Shown: piece after piece, positions 33,831 to 46,876 of the stretch
How positions within the stretch are numbered: position 1 is the stretch's first letter
Layout: each line of letters starts with the position of its first letter
Source: Tolypeutes matacus
Lineage: Eukaryota > Chordata > Mammalia > Cingulata > Chlamyphoridae
Reading direction: 5' to 3'
Assembly (NCBI GenBank): GCA_026826555.1
Contig: JAKSZT010054583.1
Span: 2,101,590 to 2,165,589, forward strand
DNA length: 64,000 bases
The notes under the pieces: model-generated
What the model saw: the letters and a program-made list of their open reading frames with translations, nothing else
Database searches by the model: none
What the model was told of the DNA's origin: nothing
Made by a program: the position numbers and the translations under genes

Positions 33831-34784
33831 TAAAGTCTTCTTCTTGATGCAATAGTTTTAACTTCAAAATCTGGGCCCTGAGGCAAAACTTTCTGTAGAA
33901 GCATCCTTGATTTTTTCTTTCACTCCTGCCCTCACAATTTAATGGCAAAAATAAATACATTTCTAGAGAAATACATTTCTACTTTTAGGGACTTCTTGCT
34001 GTGTGTTGCTGGGACAATATTTTGTCTGTCTTCAGTTAGATGAGTTGGATAATCTAAAAATTCATCATGATTTACAGAACAATTAAAAATTTTTTTTTTG
34101 AATTCATAAACTTTCCCTTTAGATGACTTTGAAGAAATTCAGTCACCATAATGCCCTTTCCCAGTTTCATATCCTTTATTATTTTTTTTCCTTCTATTTA
34201 CTCTGGTCAAATGAATTTCAAAAGTAGGCCCTTTGACTCTTTTACAAACTGTATTTGGAGAGTCTCTCAAGCACCAGGGATTCTTTGCTGGGTTCTTTGA
34301 AGGCCATGGCTCCCTGGATCCATCTTTTTCCATGAGAAAGCAGGAGAGGTGTTTGGAAATAATCTGAGTTGACATCTATTTCTGCTGTTTTAAACAAATT
34401 TAGCCCAATTGTGGAAAAGTCAGTAGAGAGCTGTAAATCATAGAACTGAGGCCCAGGGAAGCCAGGCTCCTTTCCCTGAATGCTACATCCTGTTATGGGA
34501 TGTGCTTTAACACTCTCCCCTCCCCTTTTATTTTTGCCACAGGATAGATTCACCTCCAGGAAAAGTTTTAAACTGATTTTAAACCAGGATGAATGCAATA
34601 ATGGTGGCATCAAGAGAGCCAGCACATTCTAGTGGACAGAACACAACCATTTTTTTCATAGTCGAGTTGTTTGGAATTTTAATAATTAAAAAAAAAATAA
34701 TAATCTTTAGAAAATCCAAAAGCAATTTTTCAATGTAGAGATTATCATCCTTCCAGCCATGTTTCCCCCCTATAAAAATGAGAT
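33831..34784. other. Unique sequence, no gene seen
   Basis: Short minus-strand ORF at 34242-34625 is not recognisable. Confidence 0.35.
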
Positions 34785-35105
34785 AGTATATTATGGACTT
34801 CTTTTTCAGTCATTTCTGTTTCCTTTGCATTATTTTTATGGCCAGTTAATAGACTGAAGTATTATGATTTGTCTAACTATTTGTCTACTCTTGACCATTT
34901 ACGTTACTTCAAAATTTTTACTCTTATGAACAATGCTACACTGAACATCCTTACAGTCAAATATTTGATCACATCTGTGATTAGTTTCTTAAGCTAGTTC
35001 AAAGAAATGAAATTCTTGAGTCAAAGGGAGTGCCAGATTTTAAGGCTTTTGCTAGTTTTAAAAAAATTTTCTCAAAATTCCATATTCCCACCAGCACTAC
35101 ATGGT
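34785..35105 (-). repeat. Ancient L1 3'-ORF2 fragment
   Basis: Includes 'ctcttatgaacaatgctacactgaacatcc', 'gaaattcttgagtcaaagggagtgcc' and 'ccatattcccaccagcac', the standard antisense L1 ORF2 tail wording. Much more diverged than the L1s at 24 and 46 kb. Confidence 0.8.
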
Positions 35106-35284
35106 GAGTTAGCACATTGGACAAAGAACTTGGAAATGTAGAAAGTACAACATATAATTTTCAGTGGTAGATTTCAGATCATTTCAACCACTAAGTATGT
35201 TCTCTATCATTTTTGGGAATTTTCTATTTGATAACCATCCCGAAGACAGCAGGATGGAACAGCATTAAAACTGAGAGGGTCTTT

Positions 35285-35415
35285 GAAATATGCTGAACTG
35301 GAAGTCAGGAAATCTGGTTTCTAGTCCTGGTTCTGGTCCTCATTTGATGTGTGTGATATTGAACCAGACAATTATCCTACCTGGGCCTTAGATTTCTTAT
35401 TTGTAAGATGGCCGT
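35285..35415 (+). repeat. MIR fragment
   Basis: 'ctggtttctagtcctggttctggtcc', 'gacaattatcctacctgggccttagatttcttatttgtaagatgg' follow the MIR sense order. Confidence 0.7.
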
Positions 35416-37739
35416 ATGTCTTGGTACATGTTTGTGGTTCCAGGGTAATAATTATTAGCATCTCTTTTTACTCCTCAACTGGACAATACATTATATGCTC
35501 ACCCTACTAAACTATATGTGAGGAGTTTTAGCTATTTAAACGGGCTTCTGTTGTTTTGCCTGCCCAGCCTCTTTTTCCTCTTGTATTCTTCACCCCCATC
35601 ATCAGTCTTTATACTCTCAGCCTAATTCCATCCCCAAGCACAGGATCAGGCTTGGCCAAGTACAGGAGAAAAGAGTCCTGCCATCTTCATGGAACTTGGC
35701 TAAGTAGAATACCATACCACTTTGGTCTCAGAGATGGATCTGAAAATGGGAATGTGATCCAACCAAGTTCCTGGATTTCTAATGGGACTAGTAGTGTGCC
35801 AGCCTATATTGGCCTGCAAGAGCCAATTATTAAATTTCAAGAATTTTGCTAGCTTCTTGTTAAACACAGTCATTATTAAAAATTAGACTATTCTATTTAC
35901 ATAGGCTTAAATAGAATAAATCATATTAAAAACAAAGTTAAATACTCAGAACGCATAACTTCCTAATTATTTTACAGTATTTTCATATTATCTATGCTCT
36001 TGAAGTTATTGACATATATCTGTATATGGGGAAATATGATAAAATGGTCTACTGTGCATCTCTTTCCAACTCCTTGTTCAGTGATGTCAAGTTGGTAGGT
36101 TGAACTTGGCCACGGTGGGAGTATTTACACCATGGAAATTGCAAATGCTACAAACTAGGTTTTTTTGTTTGTTTGTTCTGGAAAGCTGGTTGTTAAACAT
36201 TTACCCCCGAACCACTGGCTGGAACTATTGGGAAAGGGGCTTTCTCTTTTTACTTTGTTGCTATGCTAGTAAAATATAATCTTGTGGTGGTTAGGAGGCT
36301 GTTTGGGGAGAACTTGCCCAAGAATGATGCCAACAAAAAGAAAAGCAGAGCTGAGGGATGAAGAGAGACAAGATTCGTAATGTCATATAAGCATTTGGCA
36401 TTTTAGTTGGATGAGAAATTGGATTAAGCTACGGTTGGAGTCAGTTTTCTATAACTTATGTATGAAAGTCTTTTTTAAATACAGATTCCATGATTGCTAA
36501 GACTCCCTTATAGCTCTAGAAATATATGATTCTAAAATGATATAAAAGGAGGGAAAATTTTTAGCTAAATATTTGAGTTCCCATAGTTACTATCTTTGAA
36601 AAGAAGTCAACTAAAAATATTCACTGTGAATTTATCCAATTTGCCCTTACTCAAACATTTGCTCCTGTCTAATGTTAGCATTAAATGTTTTATAGCTAAA
36701 TTTTAAACCATAAGGTAAATGAAATAAGCCTATGCTAAGGATTTGACTCTCATTTTACAAGATCTCCTTTTTTTCCTTTTTAAATGAAATTTAAATGAAT
36801 CCTTTTAAGCTTATTCTCTTTAAGAGGCTCTAAAAAACCTACTTTTAATTATCCTCAGATAATGAGCACTATCTCTGTTAGATCACTACACTGTCTCCAG
36901 AAACTCTGTGAGAATGTAGTTACTCTGCATTTTAAGAACACTGCACTTTCCCCCTTTGAAATATTGATTTCATTTTGCCAAAGTGCTGCTTACCATTGTG
37001 CACCCTGAAGAGCTGTTTCTTAATTAGCAAGGGAGCCCGGAGTAGGTACTAGTTATATATTAGGAATACTCTCCAATTTGACACTGCCCAAGTGTATATT
37101 TAACACTTTATTCCTGGATCTCTATTGCTATGACCCATTTCACATATTGTTGATTCAAAAGAATCGAAATCCCATTAGTGTGTTTATTTGCTGGTAGTTG
37201 ACTGTAGTGAGTTGATAACTCAGAGGTATTAGTAGTTAATAGCCAATGTTCACAAAAATCTTGAGACCAAATCGGATAATTTGCCAAGAGCCAAGATGGT
37301 TTAAATTTACCTTGTCCCCTCCTACCCAAATTGTGTATTCTTCTTTCTCTGGCTTTAAAAAGTCTGTTCTGTCTTGGACGATCATACCTTAAACAAACTA
37401 AGCAACCACAACCTTTGTACTGGTAGTATTAGCTCACTAGATTATTTCTCCAGGTCAGAACCTTTGGGAGTCTCCTTGCCAATTGCTGGTTGTCTCTTCT
37501 CAATTCTATTACTAATTTGCCCCTTTCCAATTAATGAAGTCTCCTCTTGCAGCTAGAACAAAAGATTTATCTAAATTAACATGACTAGGAAATATGGTAT
37601 ATTGAAACAAAGCAAGCTTTTTTTTTTTTTTTTTGACCTTGAGTTAATTTCCTACACTAGTGTTTACATTTCCCAAAGTGTGTTCCGAGGAGCCCTTATG
37701 GAAAAAAAAAAAAAAGCAACAACTCCGGGTCAGTGTTAT
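35416..37739. other. Repeat-poor AT-rich block (about 2.3 kb)
   Basis: Mostly unique. No gene recognised; T-run at 37619-37634 and A-run near 37700. Confidence 0.4.
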
Positions 37740-37850
37740 TTGATACTCATCTGCATCTGAATCACCTGCTGATGTATGCTAAAATACAGACTCTGGGCTG
37801 CTTCTGACTCTGACTCTCTGGGGCTTGGGAACATGAACTTTTCGTTGTTT
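37740..37850 (+). repeat. MER5A-like hAT fragment (uncertain)
   Basis: 'catctgcatctgaatcacctgctgatgtatgctaaaatacagactctgggctgc' resembles MER5A. The flanks 'cccaaagtgtgttccgaggagccc' and 'ggttctgagaagtcctg' suggest another hAT-Charlie piece around it. Confidence 0.5.
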
Positions 37851-38139
37851 CTTAGGATAAGTCATTCAGCCTGAATTGGGGCATTTCATAGTTTAATATG
37901 TTTGCAAATTACTTTCTTGAAGTTTTATAAAACAAATTAGTGTATTAAAGGTTCTGAGAAGTCCTGTTGTAGAGACACTTTAACATTTTTAACCCAGGAT
38001 TTCCTAAAATTATATGATTATAGAACTCTTTTTTAGGGGGAACATTTGCTATTTCACCAAATACTACTGGAGAGCATTGGCTACTCTAACCAATAATTGT
38101 GGCTTGTTGCAGTTGCTTGCTATTTTGATATACTGTTAA

Positions 38140-38215
38140 TGTGGTATCTTGGTATGGGCACTAGACATGAAGATCTGAGTGTGAATCCTGGCTCAGTTCC
38201 CTAGCAGTCAAGCGC
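38140..38215 (+). repeat. MIR head fragment
   Basis: 'ggcactagacatgaagatctgagtgtgaatcctggctcag' matches the tRNA-derived MIR head with its B-box. Confidence 0.6.
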
Positions 38216-38854
38216 CTTTTGCCTAAAGAGACATGAGATGAGAGAGTGAGTCAATACAAACCCAGATCCCTTGCTAGAAAAATAATTTAAGCACCTCCTG
38301 ATATTGTTATCTTTTATGAAGAGCAATAAATAAATATTTATGGTAATACATACTTCTTCCTCAATCTATCCTCTTAGGGAAGAGATCCAATTACCATTTC
38401 ACTTAATGAAAGATATGGAGAGAGGAGCAAGGAGCTATTCCAGAAATGACCATGCAGTTGAACAATGGAAAAAGAAGTAAACACGTTTGAACAGGAAATT
38501 GCGTGGAAGTGAAATAATTCCTTACCCTGAAGCAGAAAAGGGTAAAAGGCAACCCCAGTCTTCCTTCCCACCCTTCCTTCCTTAGGCACAAATGACCTGG
38601 AGCTAGAGGAAGTGGCTAGAGTGAAGAAGTGATAAGGAGAGCCCTTCAACCTTTTCTCTGAGATGGGTCTGCCTTTTGTTTGGCTCCAGAACTAGCAGGG
38701 ACAAAGATGGGTCCAGAGTAAAGGAAGTAGGAAACAGATTCGCTGGAGGGAGAGAGATGAGACATAGGAGAGCTTTTTTCAGATAGCCTGGGCTGGTTCA
38801 CCAGGATAGAGAAAAAGGCAAAGTCCTGGACTCATTCTGTCCCTAGACCACAGC
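38216..38854. other. Unique sequence
   Basis: No gene or repeat recognised. Confidence 0.4.
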
Positions 38855-39070
38855 AGGGGTTCCGATGCTTTTGCACACATTACCTCCTTCATCTCAAATG
38901 CTCTTGCCTTATACTCTCCCACTATGTGCCCATGGAACTCTGCTGATTCAGCTAGTTTTATCACATTATACTAATGAAATGCAATTATAATGGGAATATT
39001 TGAGGACAGGGATATTGTCTTATTTATCTTGAACATGCAATGCCAGGCTTAGTACCTAGTATAAACCAGC
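38855..39070 (+). repeat. L2 3'-end fragment
   Basis: 'tgcttttgcacacattacctccttcatctcaaatgctcttgcc' and 'gaggacagggatattgtcttatttatc...atgccaggcttagtacc' are L2 words in order. Confidence 0.75.
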
Positions 39071-39159
39071 CTTTCAAGATTTGCTTGGGAAGGTAGAAAC
39101 CTCAACAGGATGTCCCAAAATAACCTTCAGACTACCCACCTGTAGTTCCATTGACACAG

Positions 39160-39295
39160 AATTTTAGAACTGAGGCTATCTGGTAAACCCTTCTTATTTT
39201 ACTAATAAGAAAAGAATAGTTCACAGAAGAAGCAAGTAGCACCTTAGAACTCAAGCTTCCTAGCTCCTAGTCTAATGTTCTTTTGACTATCCCAA
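39160..39295 (-). repeat. MIR fragment
   Basis: 'ttattttactaataagaaaagaatagttcacag' then 'agaactcaagcttcctagctcctagtctaatgttcttttgactatccca' is reversed MIR. Confidence 0.6.
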
Positions 39296-40930
39296 GGTGA
39301 TTTGTGTAATTAAAAAAGACCTTACACTACACACTAAGACACCTTGACCCTTTCTGATTATATTACAAGCCAGCATTTAAATTAAGATTTGCTTCAGCGA
39401 AAAATGAAGTGTAATTGAGTGAGAAAGTAGTTTAAGGAAGATGTTTTGTCTCCAGATAGAATTTGTTCCATCTCTTCTTTTACAAGGAGTGCTTTTGCAG
39501 TCCATTGAGCTTCTTCCTGATTCTTGGCTTAGCATGGAAACTGCAGTTAAAAATTGCTGGGTGAGAAGCTATTCCCCAGGTACTCCCAAGTTTATTGGAA
39601 AGAGAAGGCTTTATAAATCACGTAAGAGAACTGGGGCTGGTGGGATTGTTTGGTTGCCAAGTGGATTCTGATTGATTGCTTTGGAAAATATGTACATTTT
39701 CCAGGAGCTTATCTGAAATAAAATAAAGATTCATGCTTTCTCAGACTAAGCACCCTGTCCACCAAATTTCAATCATAGTCGTCATTTTAATGCAAAGAAC
39801 AGTTATATGAAAATTACAGACATTAGAAGCTTAGGCAAAACTTGGACAGCAGAGAACAAATGCTATTCTGAATATAGAAAGGTTTGGGGTGAGAAAGCAT
39901 CCCTAACTAAACATAAATCAGAACCAGATTCAGTCTTATGGGCCATGTTGACCTAATCAAATTTTTACTAAAAATGACTGGGATATCAATAGTAGAGGGA
40001 TTGTTGGGAAACCATGATATAAGATGCAGTTACCACTTCCACACCAGCAACTGGTATAGATCTGGGGTTCAGGGGACCTGAAATTGCTTAAGTTCAAGAA
40101 CAGTGAAGTTAGTTGGGAGGAAACATTTGAATCTTAATCCTTTTTAGGTCACAGAACCTGTTGAAAATCTCAGAAGGCTGTGAAACTTCCTCCCAGAGAA
40201 CTCACATATGCATAAAAGCTTTTAGGCTATACACAGGGTTCACAGATGCCCTGAAGCCCCTGAGTGGAAGGACTCCACATTAGGTGCCCTTTATTTAGTG
40301 GGCCCCTCAAAAGGATCTGGTTTCTTCATGTGGCAGCACTGCCTGGCTAGCCCCTAGAATTTCCAGCCACACTATATATATATTATAAGGCCAGGTCCTA
40401 GCAAATGGAAAGGCTGAACATCTGTTGTACTCAGGGTGAACAGAAGTGGCCTTAATCTACCGCAGATTTCCTTTACTTTGTTGTGTGGTAGGCTCATCTG
40501 GGGTGATTTTTAAATTCTCTCAGCATTAATTTATACGTTCATTCATAGTATGTCTGAAAGGAAAATGCAAACTTTTAATTAGACTGACTTGGTAGTTTTG
40601 TTTTCTGCTAGTCTAGGTTCAGCATAGGCTCCATACCTGTTTAGCATATGATTCCAGTTCCCACGGGCAGCAGGATCTCCTTGATCTTGGAGATACAGAA
40701 CTCAAGAGATTTTTTTCGTCTTTAGTCATTACCATCTCATATTCACCAATGAACTAAGGAAGACTTCTTTTCTGCATGTTAGCTGAGCACACCTGATGAT
40801 GCATTCCTTAACAGACATGGGAAAGGCAGATGGATAATAACAGTCTACAACACATTGTGTTTATCCAGAAAGCTGCCATCCCCAGGAGGCTGACATATAA
40901 TCCTATGCTTATTCTGCCATCCATACTTTA
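39296..40930. other. Unique sequence, no gene seen
   Basis: No recognised gene or repeat. A short (AT)n lies near 40374. Confidence 0.4.
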
Positions 40931-41130
40931 TGTAATAATAATAATAATGATAATGATAATCATTTATACTTATATAGCCACTTTCATCTAGGGAATCTCC
41001 AAGTTTTACAAACACTAATTAATTCTCCTGGTGTCCCTGTGAACTAGGTGAGGCCCCATTTTACAGGTGAGGCAACTGAGGCTCAGAAACAACCAAGTGG
41101 CTTTCTCAAGGCCATTGGGTAGCTATATAA
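40931..41130 (-). repeat. (TAA)n/(TGA)n run and MIR
   Basis: A trinucleotide run (taataataataatgataatgataat) precedes a good reversed MIR: 'gaggccccattttacaggtgaggcaactgaggctcagaaac...gggtagctatataacagc'. Confidence 0.8.
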
Positions 41131-41704
41131 CAGCTCGGAAGCCTGGAGAGCTCTGTCCCTTTCAATCGTCCAGAACCAGCTGCATCTTGTGGGTGAGTGG
41201 GAGTGCCCACATTGGAATGAATCCTTCAGTCTTCTGGGTCTCAGTTACTCAAACCCCAGCGGTGAGTGAGTTTCCAAAAACAAACACTTCCATCCCCACC
41301 ATACAAAATGCACAGCTTGTGAAGAATTGTTTGTGATGTCTAAGCAGTAGAGATGGACTGAAAATTGGCTGTCATATGTCTTTGGATGGGAAGGAGAAGA
41401 AAGAATTTGGGTGGAGAACTGCTTTTTCAGGGGACACTATTGGTCTCCTGACAAAACTGAGAGTCTGGTGCACTCCGTGCCAAATCAGAGCTATCACTGC
41501 TTTGGACTTTTTTTATTCTGCTCCACCACATGAGGCATCTGATGTGCACATAACAAAGATGAAGTGATTGAGAAGGATCAACGCAAAATTTGCAAGGGAC
41601 CTAATGGAAAGTAGCTTCTCACTATTTGCAGGCTTTTCCGTTTTAGAGAACCTTGAAATTCTCCAAAATGAGTAGTGCTGAGTTCTAGGGAATATGGTAT
41701 TCTA
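41131..41704. other. Unique sequence
   Basis: No gene or repeat recognised. Confidence 0.4.
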
Positions 41705-41875
41705 TACCAGTGCTTCTCAAACTTTAATGTGCATATGAATCACCTAGGGATCTGTTAAAATGCAGATTCTAACTCAGGAATTCTGGAGTGGGGCCCAAGA
41801 TTTCCAGGTCATGCCAATGCCAGTGGTCTCTAAATTGCGCTCTGGGTAGCAAGACTGAGCTACTGTGTATCATTC
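41705..41875 (+). mobile_element. MER5A (nonautonomous hAT-Charlie)
   Basis: 'cagtgcttctcaaactttaatgtgcatatgaatcacctagggatctgttaaaatgcagattctaact' and 'ggagtggggcccaagatttccaggtcatgccaatgccagtgg' follow MER5A. The right terminal repeat has decayed. Confidence 0.85.
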
Positions 41876-41919
41876 TAATAAGCCTGTTCCCTCCACACAC
41901 TGGTCTAGAGAAAGCTATG

Positions 41920-42605
41920 GTCAAGTGGTAAGAACCTTGGGCTTAGAGGACAAAAACATGGGTTTGAAACTGATTCTGCTACTTATTTGTTGAGAGATTG
42001 GTGACACAAAACCTTTCTGAGCCTCACTTTCCATATCTTTAAATGGAGATCATTAAATCCCTCCTGTTTTAGTTTCCTAGGCTGCTGAAGAAAAGACCAT
42101 GAAATGGGTTGGCCTAAACAATCAAAATTTGGTATGGTTTGAGGCTATGAAAATATCCAAATCAAGGCATCTTCTAGGCTATGCTTTCTCCCCAAGACTG
42201 TGGAGTTCTGGGACTGGCTGCTGACAATGCTCCGTCCTTAGCTTATCACAGGACAAGGTACATGGTGACATCTCCTGGTCTCTCCCTTCTCTTCTGGGTT
42301 CCATTTCAGTTTCCTGTGGCTTTCTCTCTCTTTGTCTGAATTCATTCTCTTATAAAGGACTCCAATAATAGGATTAACACCCATCCTGACAGAGGTGGGC
42401 CACACCTTAGCTGAAATATCCTCATCAAAAGTTCCTACTTACAATGGATTCACAACCACAGGAATGGATTAAATTTAAGAACATGTTTTTCTGGGGCACA
42501 TACAGCATCAAACCATCACACCTCCCTCACAGGGTTGATATGAAGATGAATAAAATAACACACATGAAAGAGCCTGGAACATGCGAGAGGCAGACAAATG
42601 TTCAT
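41920..42605 (+). repeat. MIR interrupted by a MaLR-like LTR
   Basis: The left half ('gaaccttgggcttagaggac...gtttgaaactgattctgctact...tctgagcctcactttccatatctttaaatggagat') ends at 42064. The right half ('cctccctcacagggttgatatgaagatgaataaaataacacac...gagcctggaaca') resumes at 42521. Confidence 0.88.
42065..42520 (-). mobile_element. MaLR-like solo LTR, 456 bp
   Basis: Starts (plus) tgttttagtttcctaggctgctg and ends aaaccatcaca, i.e. TG...CA. A 5-bp duplication cctcc (42060-42064 and 42521-42525) sits inside the MIR, giving an unambiguous insertion event. It is the clearest reference copy for the LTR family also at 10865, 19586 and 46877 (minus) and, more distantly, 53552 (plus). Confidence 0.92.
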
Positions 42606-42998
42606 TCATTCTCCTGTACTTCCTAGTTCATTCCTTAACAAATACTTTATAGTTTTCCCTCTATATCTGCCATAACCATCAATCATATTTTTATATTGTA
42701 CCCTTTTCATGTAACTTTACCTTTGTATTCTTTTTCCCTTCCCCTTGTAGTAGGCAGGATCAAATGTCAATTTTTCTCATTATTAGAATTCTTTTCTTGA
42801 GCTAATTTCTCATTAACTACTTGTCTCTGCCTTTCCTGGGTTCTAAGTTAATCTAGGCTATATAATAGAAGTGTGACTTTGCACCATTCATTTTGTAATA
42901 TTTAATATTTACTAGACACATACTATGCTAGGCTTTGGGTATAACACTGAAAATAAAATGTACACCTTCTCTCTCTCTGTCTGTCCCTCCCTCTTTAT
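42606..42998. other. AT-rich unique sequence
   Basis: Nothing recognised; 'ttactagacacatactatgctaggc' at 42909 may be an L2 scrap. Confidence 0.35.
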
Positions 42999-43014
42999 CT
43001 CTGGTATCTTTTTA

Positions 43015-43442
43015 TTTTATTTATTTATTTTTTAAAAGAATTGTTTATTTATCCCCCCCACCCTTCGTTGTTGTTTGTGTACTGTCTGCTCTCTGTGTGT
43101 TCTTCTCTGCTTATCTTCTCTTTAGGTGGCACCAGGAACCAATCCTGGGACCTTCCGGAGTGGAGAGAGGCTGCTTAATCTCTTGCACCACCTCATCTCC
43201 CTGATCTGCTGCATCTCTCATTGTCTCTCTTCTGTGTCTCTTTTTGTTGTGTCATCTTGCTGCGCCAGCTATCCATGTGGGCCAGCACTCTGCATGGGCC
43301 AGCACTCAGTGTGGGCCAGCTCTCCACTTGGGCCAGCTCGCCGTGCGGGCCAGCTTGCTTTTCACCAGGAGGGCCCGGGAATCGAACCCTGGACATCCTA
43401 TATGGTAGATGGGAGCCCAATCACTTGAGCCACATCTGCTTC
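43015..43442 (-). mobile_element. Long composite DAS SINE
   Basis: Same subtype as 23431-23824: right-end tRNA unit ('ggagggcccgggaatcgaaccctggacatcc...gagccacatctgcttc'), GGGCCAGC repeats in the middle and 'gggaccttccggagtggagagagg' to the left. A 16-bp duplication ctctggtatcttttta flanks it (42999-43014 and 43443-43458). It carries one more ggGCCAGC unit pair than the 23.4-kb copy. Confidence 0.95.
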
Positions 43443-43458
43443 CTCTGGTATCTTTTTA

Positions 43459-43957
43459 ACTCTCTTGACTATAGTGAAGTCCTTCCTTTAATTCTTCATT
43501 CATTGGTAGCTTTAGACTTTTCTCTCATCTCCTTCTAGTAGACCAGGTTGAATGAAAACTTCTTTCATAAAAATCCTTTTAAAACTCATTCTGCCTGAAT
43601 ATCTTTTTTTAAACCAACAGTGAAAGCTACACATAGTATATGCATAGGAAAAACGTCTGAAACAACACACACTTTGCTGTTAACACTGAAACTGGTGCGA
43701 GGGAAATTTCACTTTTTTCTTAATGTGGTTTGGCCTATGTTTTGGGAGAAAAGTCCTCCCTTACAATCAGCAAGTTCTATTATGTAACACAGGAAAGAAG
43801 AAGGAGGAAAATCTAACAATCACTGAAAACCTATGGCTTAATGGACAACCAAAAAAAAGATGAAGTGAAGTGGAAATGATAACTTTAAACCTTTAAGATT
43901 TCCCCTCATTCTCACCTGCGGTTTTATGTCTCTACGGTTTGGGTCTGTCTTATTTAG
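43459..43957. other. Unique sequence
   Basis: No gene or repeat recognised. Confidence 0.4.
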
Positions 43958-44096
43958 GTTTCAAGCCGCCGGGGTGAACCCCGTTTTCCTGGCCTTACAC
44001 AGTGTCAGGAACACTGCCGGCATGAGAACAACAGTAAAGCAACAGGAGGCATTTTTACAAGAGAGAGCACTCCCCAGATGGATTTTGATAAAGTTG
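43958..44096 (+). other. Exon-like segment, unassigned
   Basis: A 139-base segment lies between an acceptor-like 'tctgtcttatttag' (AG at 43956-43957) and a donor-like 'gtatgt' (GT at 44097-44098). It is GC-richer than its flanks with several CpG (ccgccgg, gccgg). Frame 0 from 43958 is open for 46 codons (VSSRRGEPRFPG... to ...TPQMDFDKV). A second frame, from 43926, is also open through it. I do not recognise the peptide. It may be a coding exon, a noncoding-RNA exon or chance. Confidence 0.25.
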
Positions 44097-46114
44097 GTAT
44101 GTACCCCAAGAGGTCATAATTAACCACATCAAAGAAGGAGTGGCTTCTTCAGCAAATGGACTTTATCTTACCATCTGCCAAATACGCAACAAATGCTTTT
44201 GTTGAAAAACATCTGCATTCTTGGAACCAAGTCTTCATAGCTTTGGACTGATGAACACGATTGAAGAAACACTTTTATTACTTACACATTTGACCTCCCG
44301 GTCTTTACTTGGCATCTTGCTTTTCTTGTGCCCTCCTAGCTTGAACACATCATCTACAATTTGCATAAATGAGAAGGAATTGGGTCATGGCTGAACTGGG
44401 AACAAGTTATCTGATAAAAGCAGAACAGGAAGAATTTAATTTTCCTAGCTCATGGTCAATTTTCAACTTTACCAGCTGGTATACTAGGATGAATAATTGT
44501 TAGAAAATTGAAGGTGGTAGGCTAAGCTGTATTAGGATTTGGCTAGGACTCGACCTGGCTTCTCACTGGAATCTCCTGGAGAGGTTTTTCCAAAGAGATT
44601 GTTTTAACTGGCCGGTCTTTGGAATTAATAAACAAAAACAAACAAAACAACAAAATCCCACAACCCTTCAGGTGTCTCTAACATGCAGCCTGGAGTGCCA
44701 CTCCTGGGAACAAGCCAGACTAACAAGAACTATTTGGACTACACAGCTTTTAATTAGAGACCACATGGTACTCGTAAGGAAGACTAGACATGGTTCCACT
44801 TTACTCTATCCTGTGATTTTTGGTTCAATGTACATTTGGAAAATAATTGGAGATGTAAAGAAATAAATTAGAATAGCCCAAGAATAAGTTGTTAACACAC
44901 ATACATCCCTAATATTCCAGTTCTTTGCAATTAAAATTTACTTCTTAAATATTATTTAATGAAGTATTTCAACTTTTATTTTTGTAATAATTGTTAAATT
45001 TTAAATCTTTGTCTTTTGAATAGAGAACAGAAATTTGTTTATCCTTTTCTATAAGTTTTTGGCTACTACTGGTGTTTTTGCCACTGGGGAAATCTTCCTT
45101 AGGTTCTTTGCCCGGCTTTCCTTTTTGATAATACTATACTTGCCAGATGCGTCTCAGTTGTTTTTCTTGGATTTATAAAGGTATTTGAGGCCAGTCTTGC
45201 TGTGTTGTGGTCTCTAGGAGTCCTATTTATTTGTTTCCAACATTACTCAGAATATATTCAGCTGTGTTGTTCTCATCCCACCACTTTCCAGGGAGTTCTG
45301 AGCATGACATTTTAGAAGGTACAGAGATAAACCAGAAAGTGTCCCATGGAGGATAACAGGGGTGTGAAAAGATACGGAAACCATCTCAAGTGATGAACAT
45401 TTGAAAGACAGGGTGGCAATTTTCCTAGAGAAATTGTGGTGAAGGTTCTAAAGTAAGAGAGAGCACCCTAAATACATTTTCTCCCTTAAAGTGTTCTTTC
45501 TTAATGAAAGAAAGCTCAGATCCTCCAAAATTGTAACCCTCGTTGCTGGATATTCAGCTTCCTTTAGGACAGGGATAGTGCTCGTCACGCAGCTATGTTG
45601 CCACTTCCCCTCTGTCATTTTAATGGTTAATAATGGTAACAATTAATCAAAGCATTTGTTACTGCTGAGTCTGGATGTGGCCTCAGAATCTTTCTCAACA
45701 GTGCTCCGGGCAGCCACTACCAACTGACCGGTGTTGGCATGAGGGATGGAAGCTATTTGCAATGACCACCTTACAGGTCTCTTGCCAATTTCTGCTGCCA
45801 GGAGGGTAATGGTGCCCTCTGTCACCCAAAGGACTTCCTGCTCTTTCTTTAAATAACTCTCCTTTACTACCCAGATAACATATGAGACAGAATTGTAACA
45901 TTTTATTGAGACTATTAATAATTAATTAAGTCTCTATTAATAAATGACCTCTATTAATAAAGGCTGGGTGAATAATGAAGTAGATACAGAGTAACCTAAA
46001 ATTAGAAAATCTTGCCCATTGTCTTCTAACTTATCCTTATACTGGGGTTCCCTAGAGGGATGTCTTCTCGCGTAGCTCCTGGCCTTCCTCCATGAGGCAC
46101 AGACATTTATTTTC
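44097..46114. other. Unique sequence, no gene seen
   Basis: About 2 kb of AT-rich DNA with no recognised repeat or ORF. Confidence 0.4.
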
Positions 46115-46876
46115 TTTATCTTTTTGTTAGAGAAGTTGTAGGATTACAGAAAAATCATGCAGCAAATTCAGAATTCCCATATTCCTCCCCCATCCTCTAC
46201 CTTGAGTTATTAGCACCTTGAATTACTGTGGTAACTTTATTACAAGTGATAAAAGAATATTATTATAATTGTACTATTAAGTATAGTCCATAGTTTACAT
46301 TAGGATTCACTGTTTGTGTTGTAAGGTCCTATTCTTTTATTTTGAATTTTTATTCTAGTAACATATACAACCTAAAAATCTCCCAATTTAACCACTTTCA
46401 GATATACAATTCAGGGGTATAATTACATTCATAATGTTGTGCCACCATCACCATGTTCCATTACCAAAACTTCTCCATCATCCCAAACAGAAACTCTGTC
46501 CAAATTAAGCATTAATTCTCCATTCCCTATCCCCATCTCAGCTCCTATTCTAGTTTCTGGCTCTATGAACTTGTTTCTTCTAATTATTTCAAATCAGTGA
46601 GATCATATAATATTCATCCTTTTGTGTCTGACTTATTTCACTCAATATGATGTCTTCAAGGTTCTTCCATGTTGTAGCATGTATCAGGACTTCATTGCTT
46701 ATTTGGCTGAATAATATTCCATTTTTTCTATATACCACATTTTGCTTATCTATTCATCTGTTGATGGACACTTGGGGTTGCTTTCATCTTTGGCAATTGT
46801 GAATAGTGCTGCCATGAGCATTGCTGTACAAGTATCTGTATCCCTGCTTTCAATTTTTTTTTTTTTTCGTTGTCTA

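Noticed and set aside
43126..43538. Cys-rich ORFs around 43.1-43.5 kb
   Set aside because: Frames across a long DAS SINE; the same translations appear in the 23.5-kb copy.
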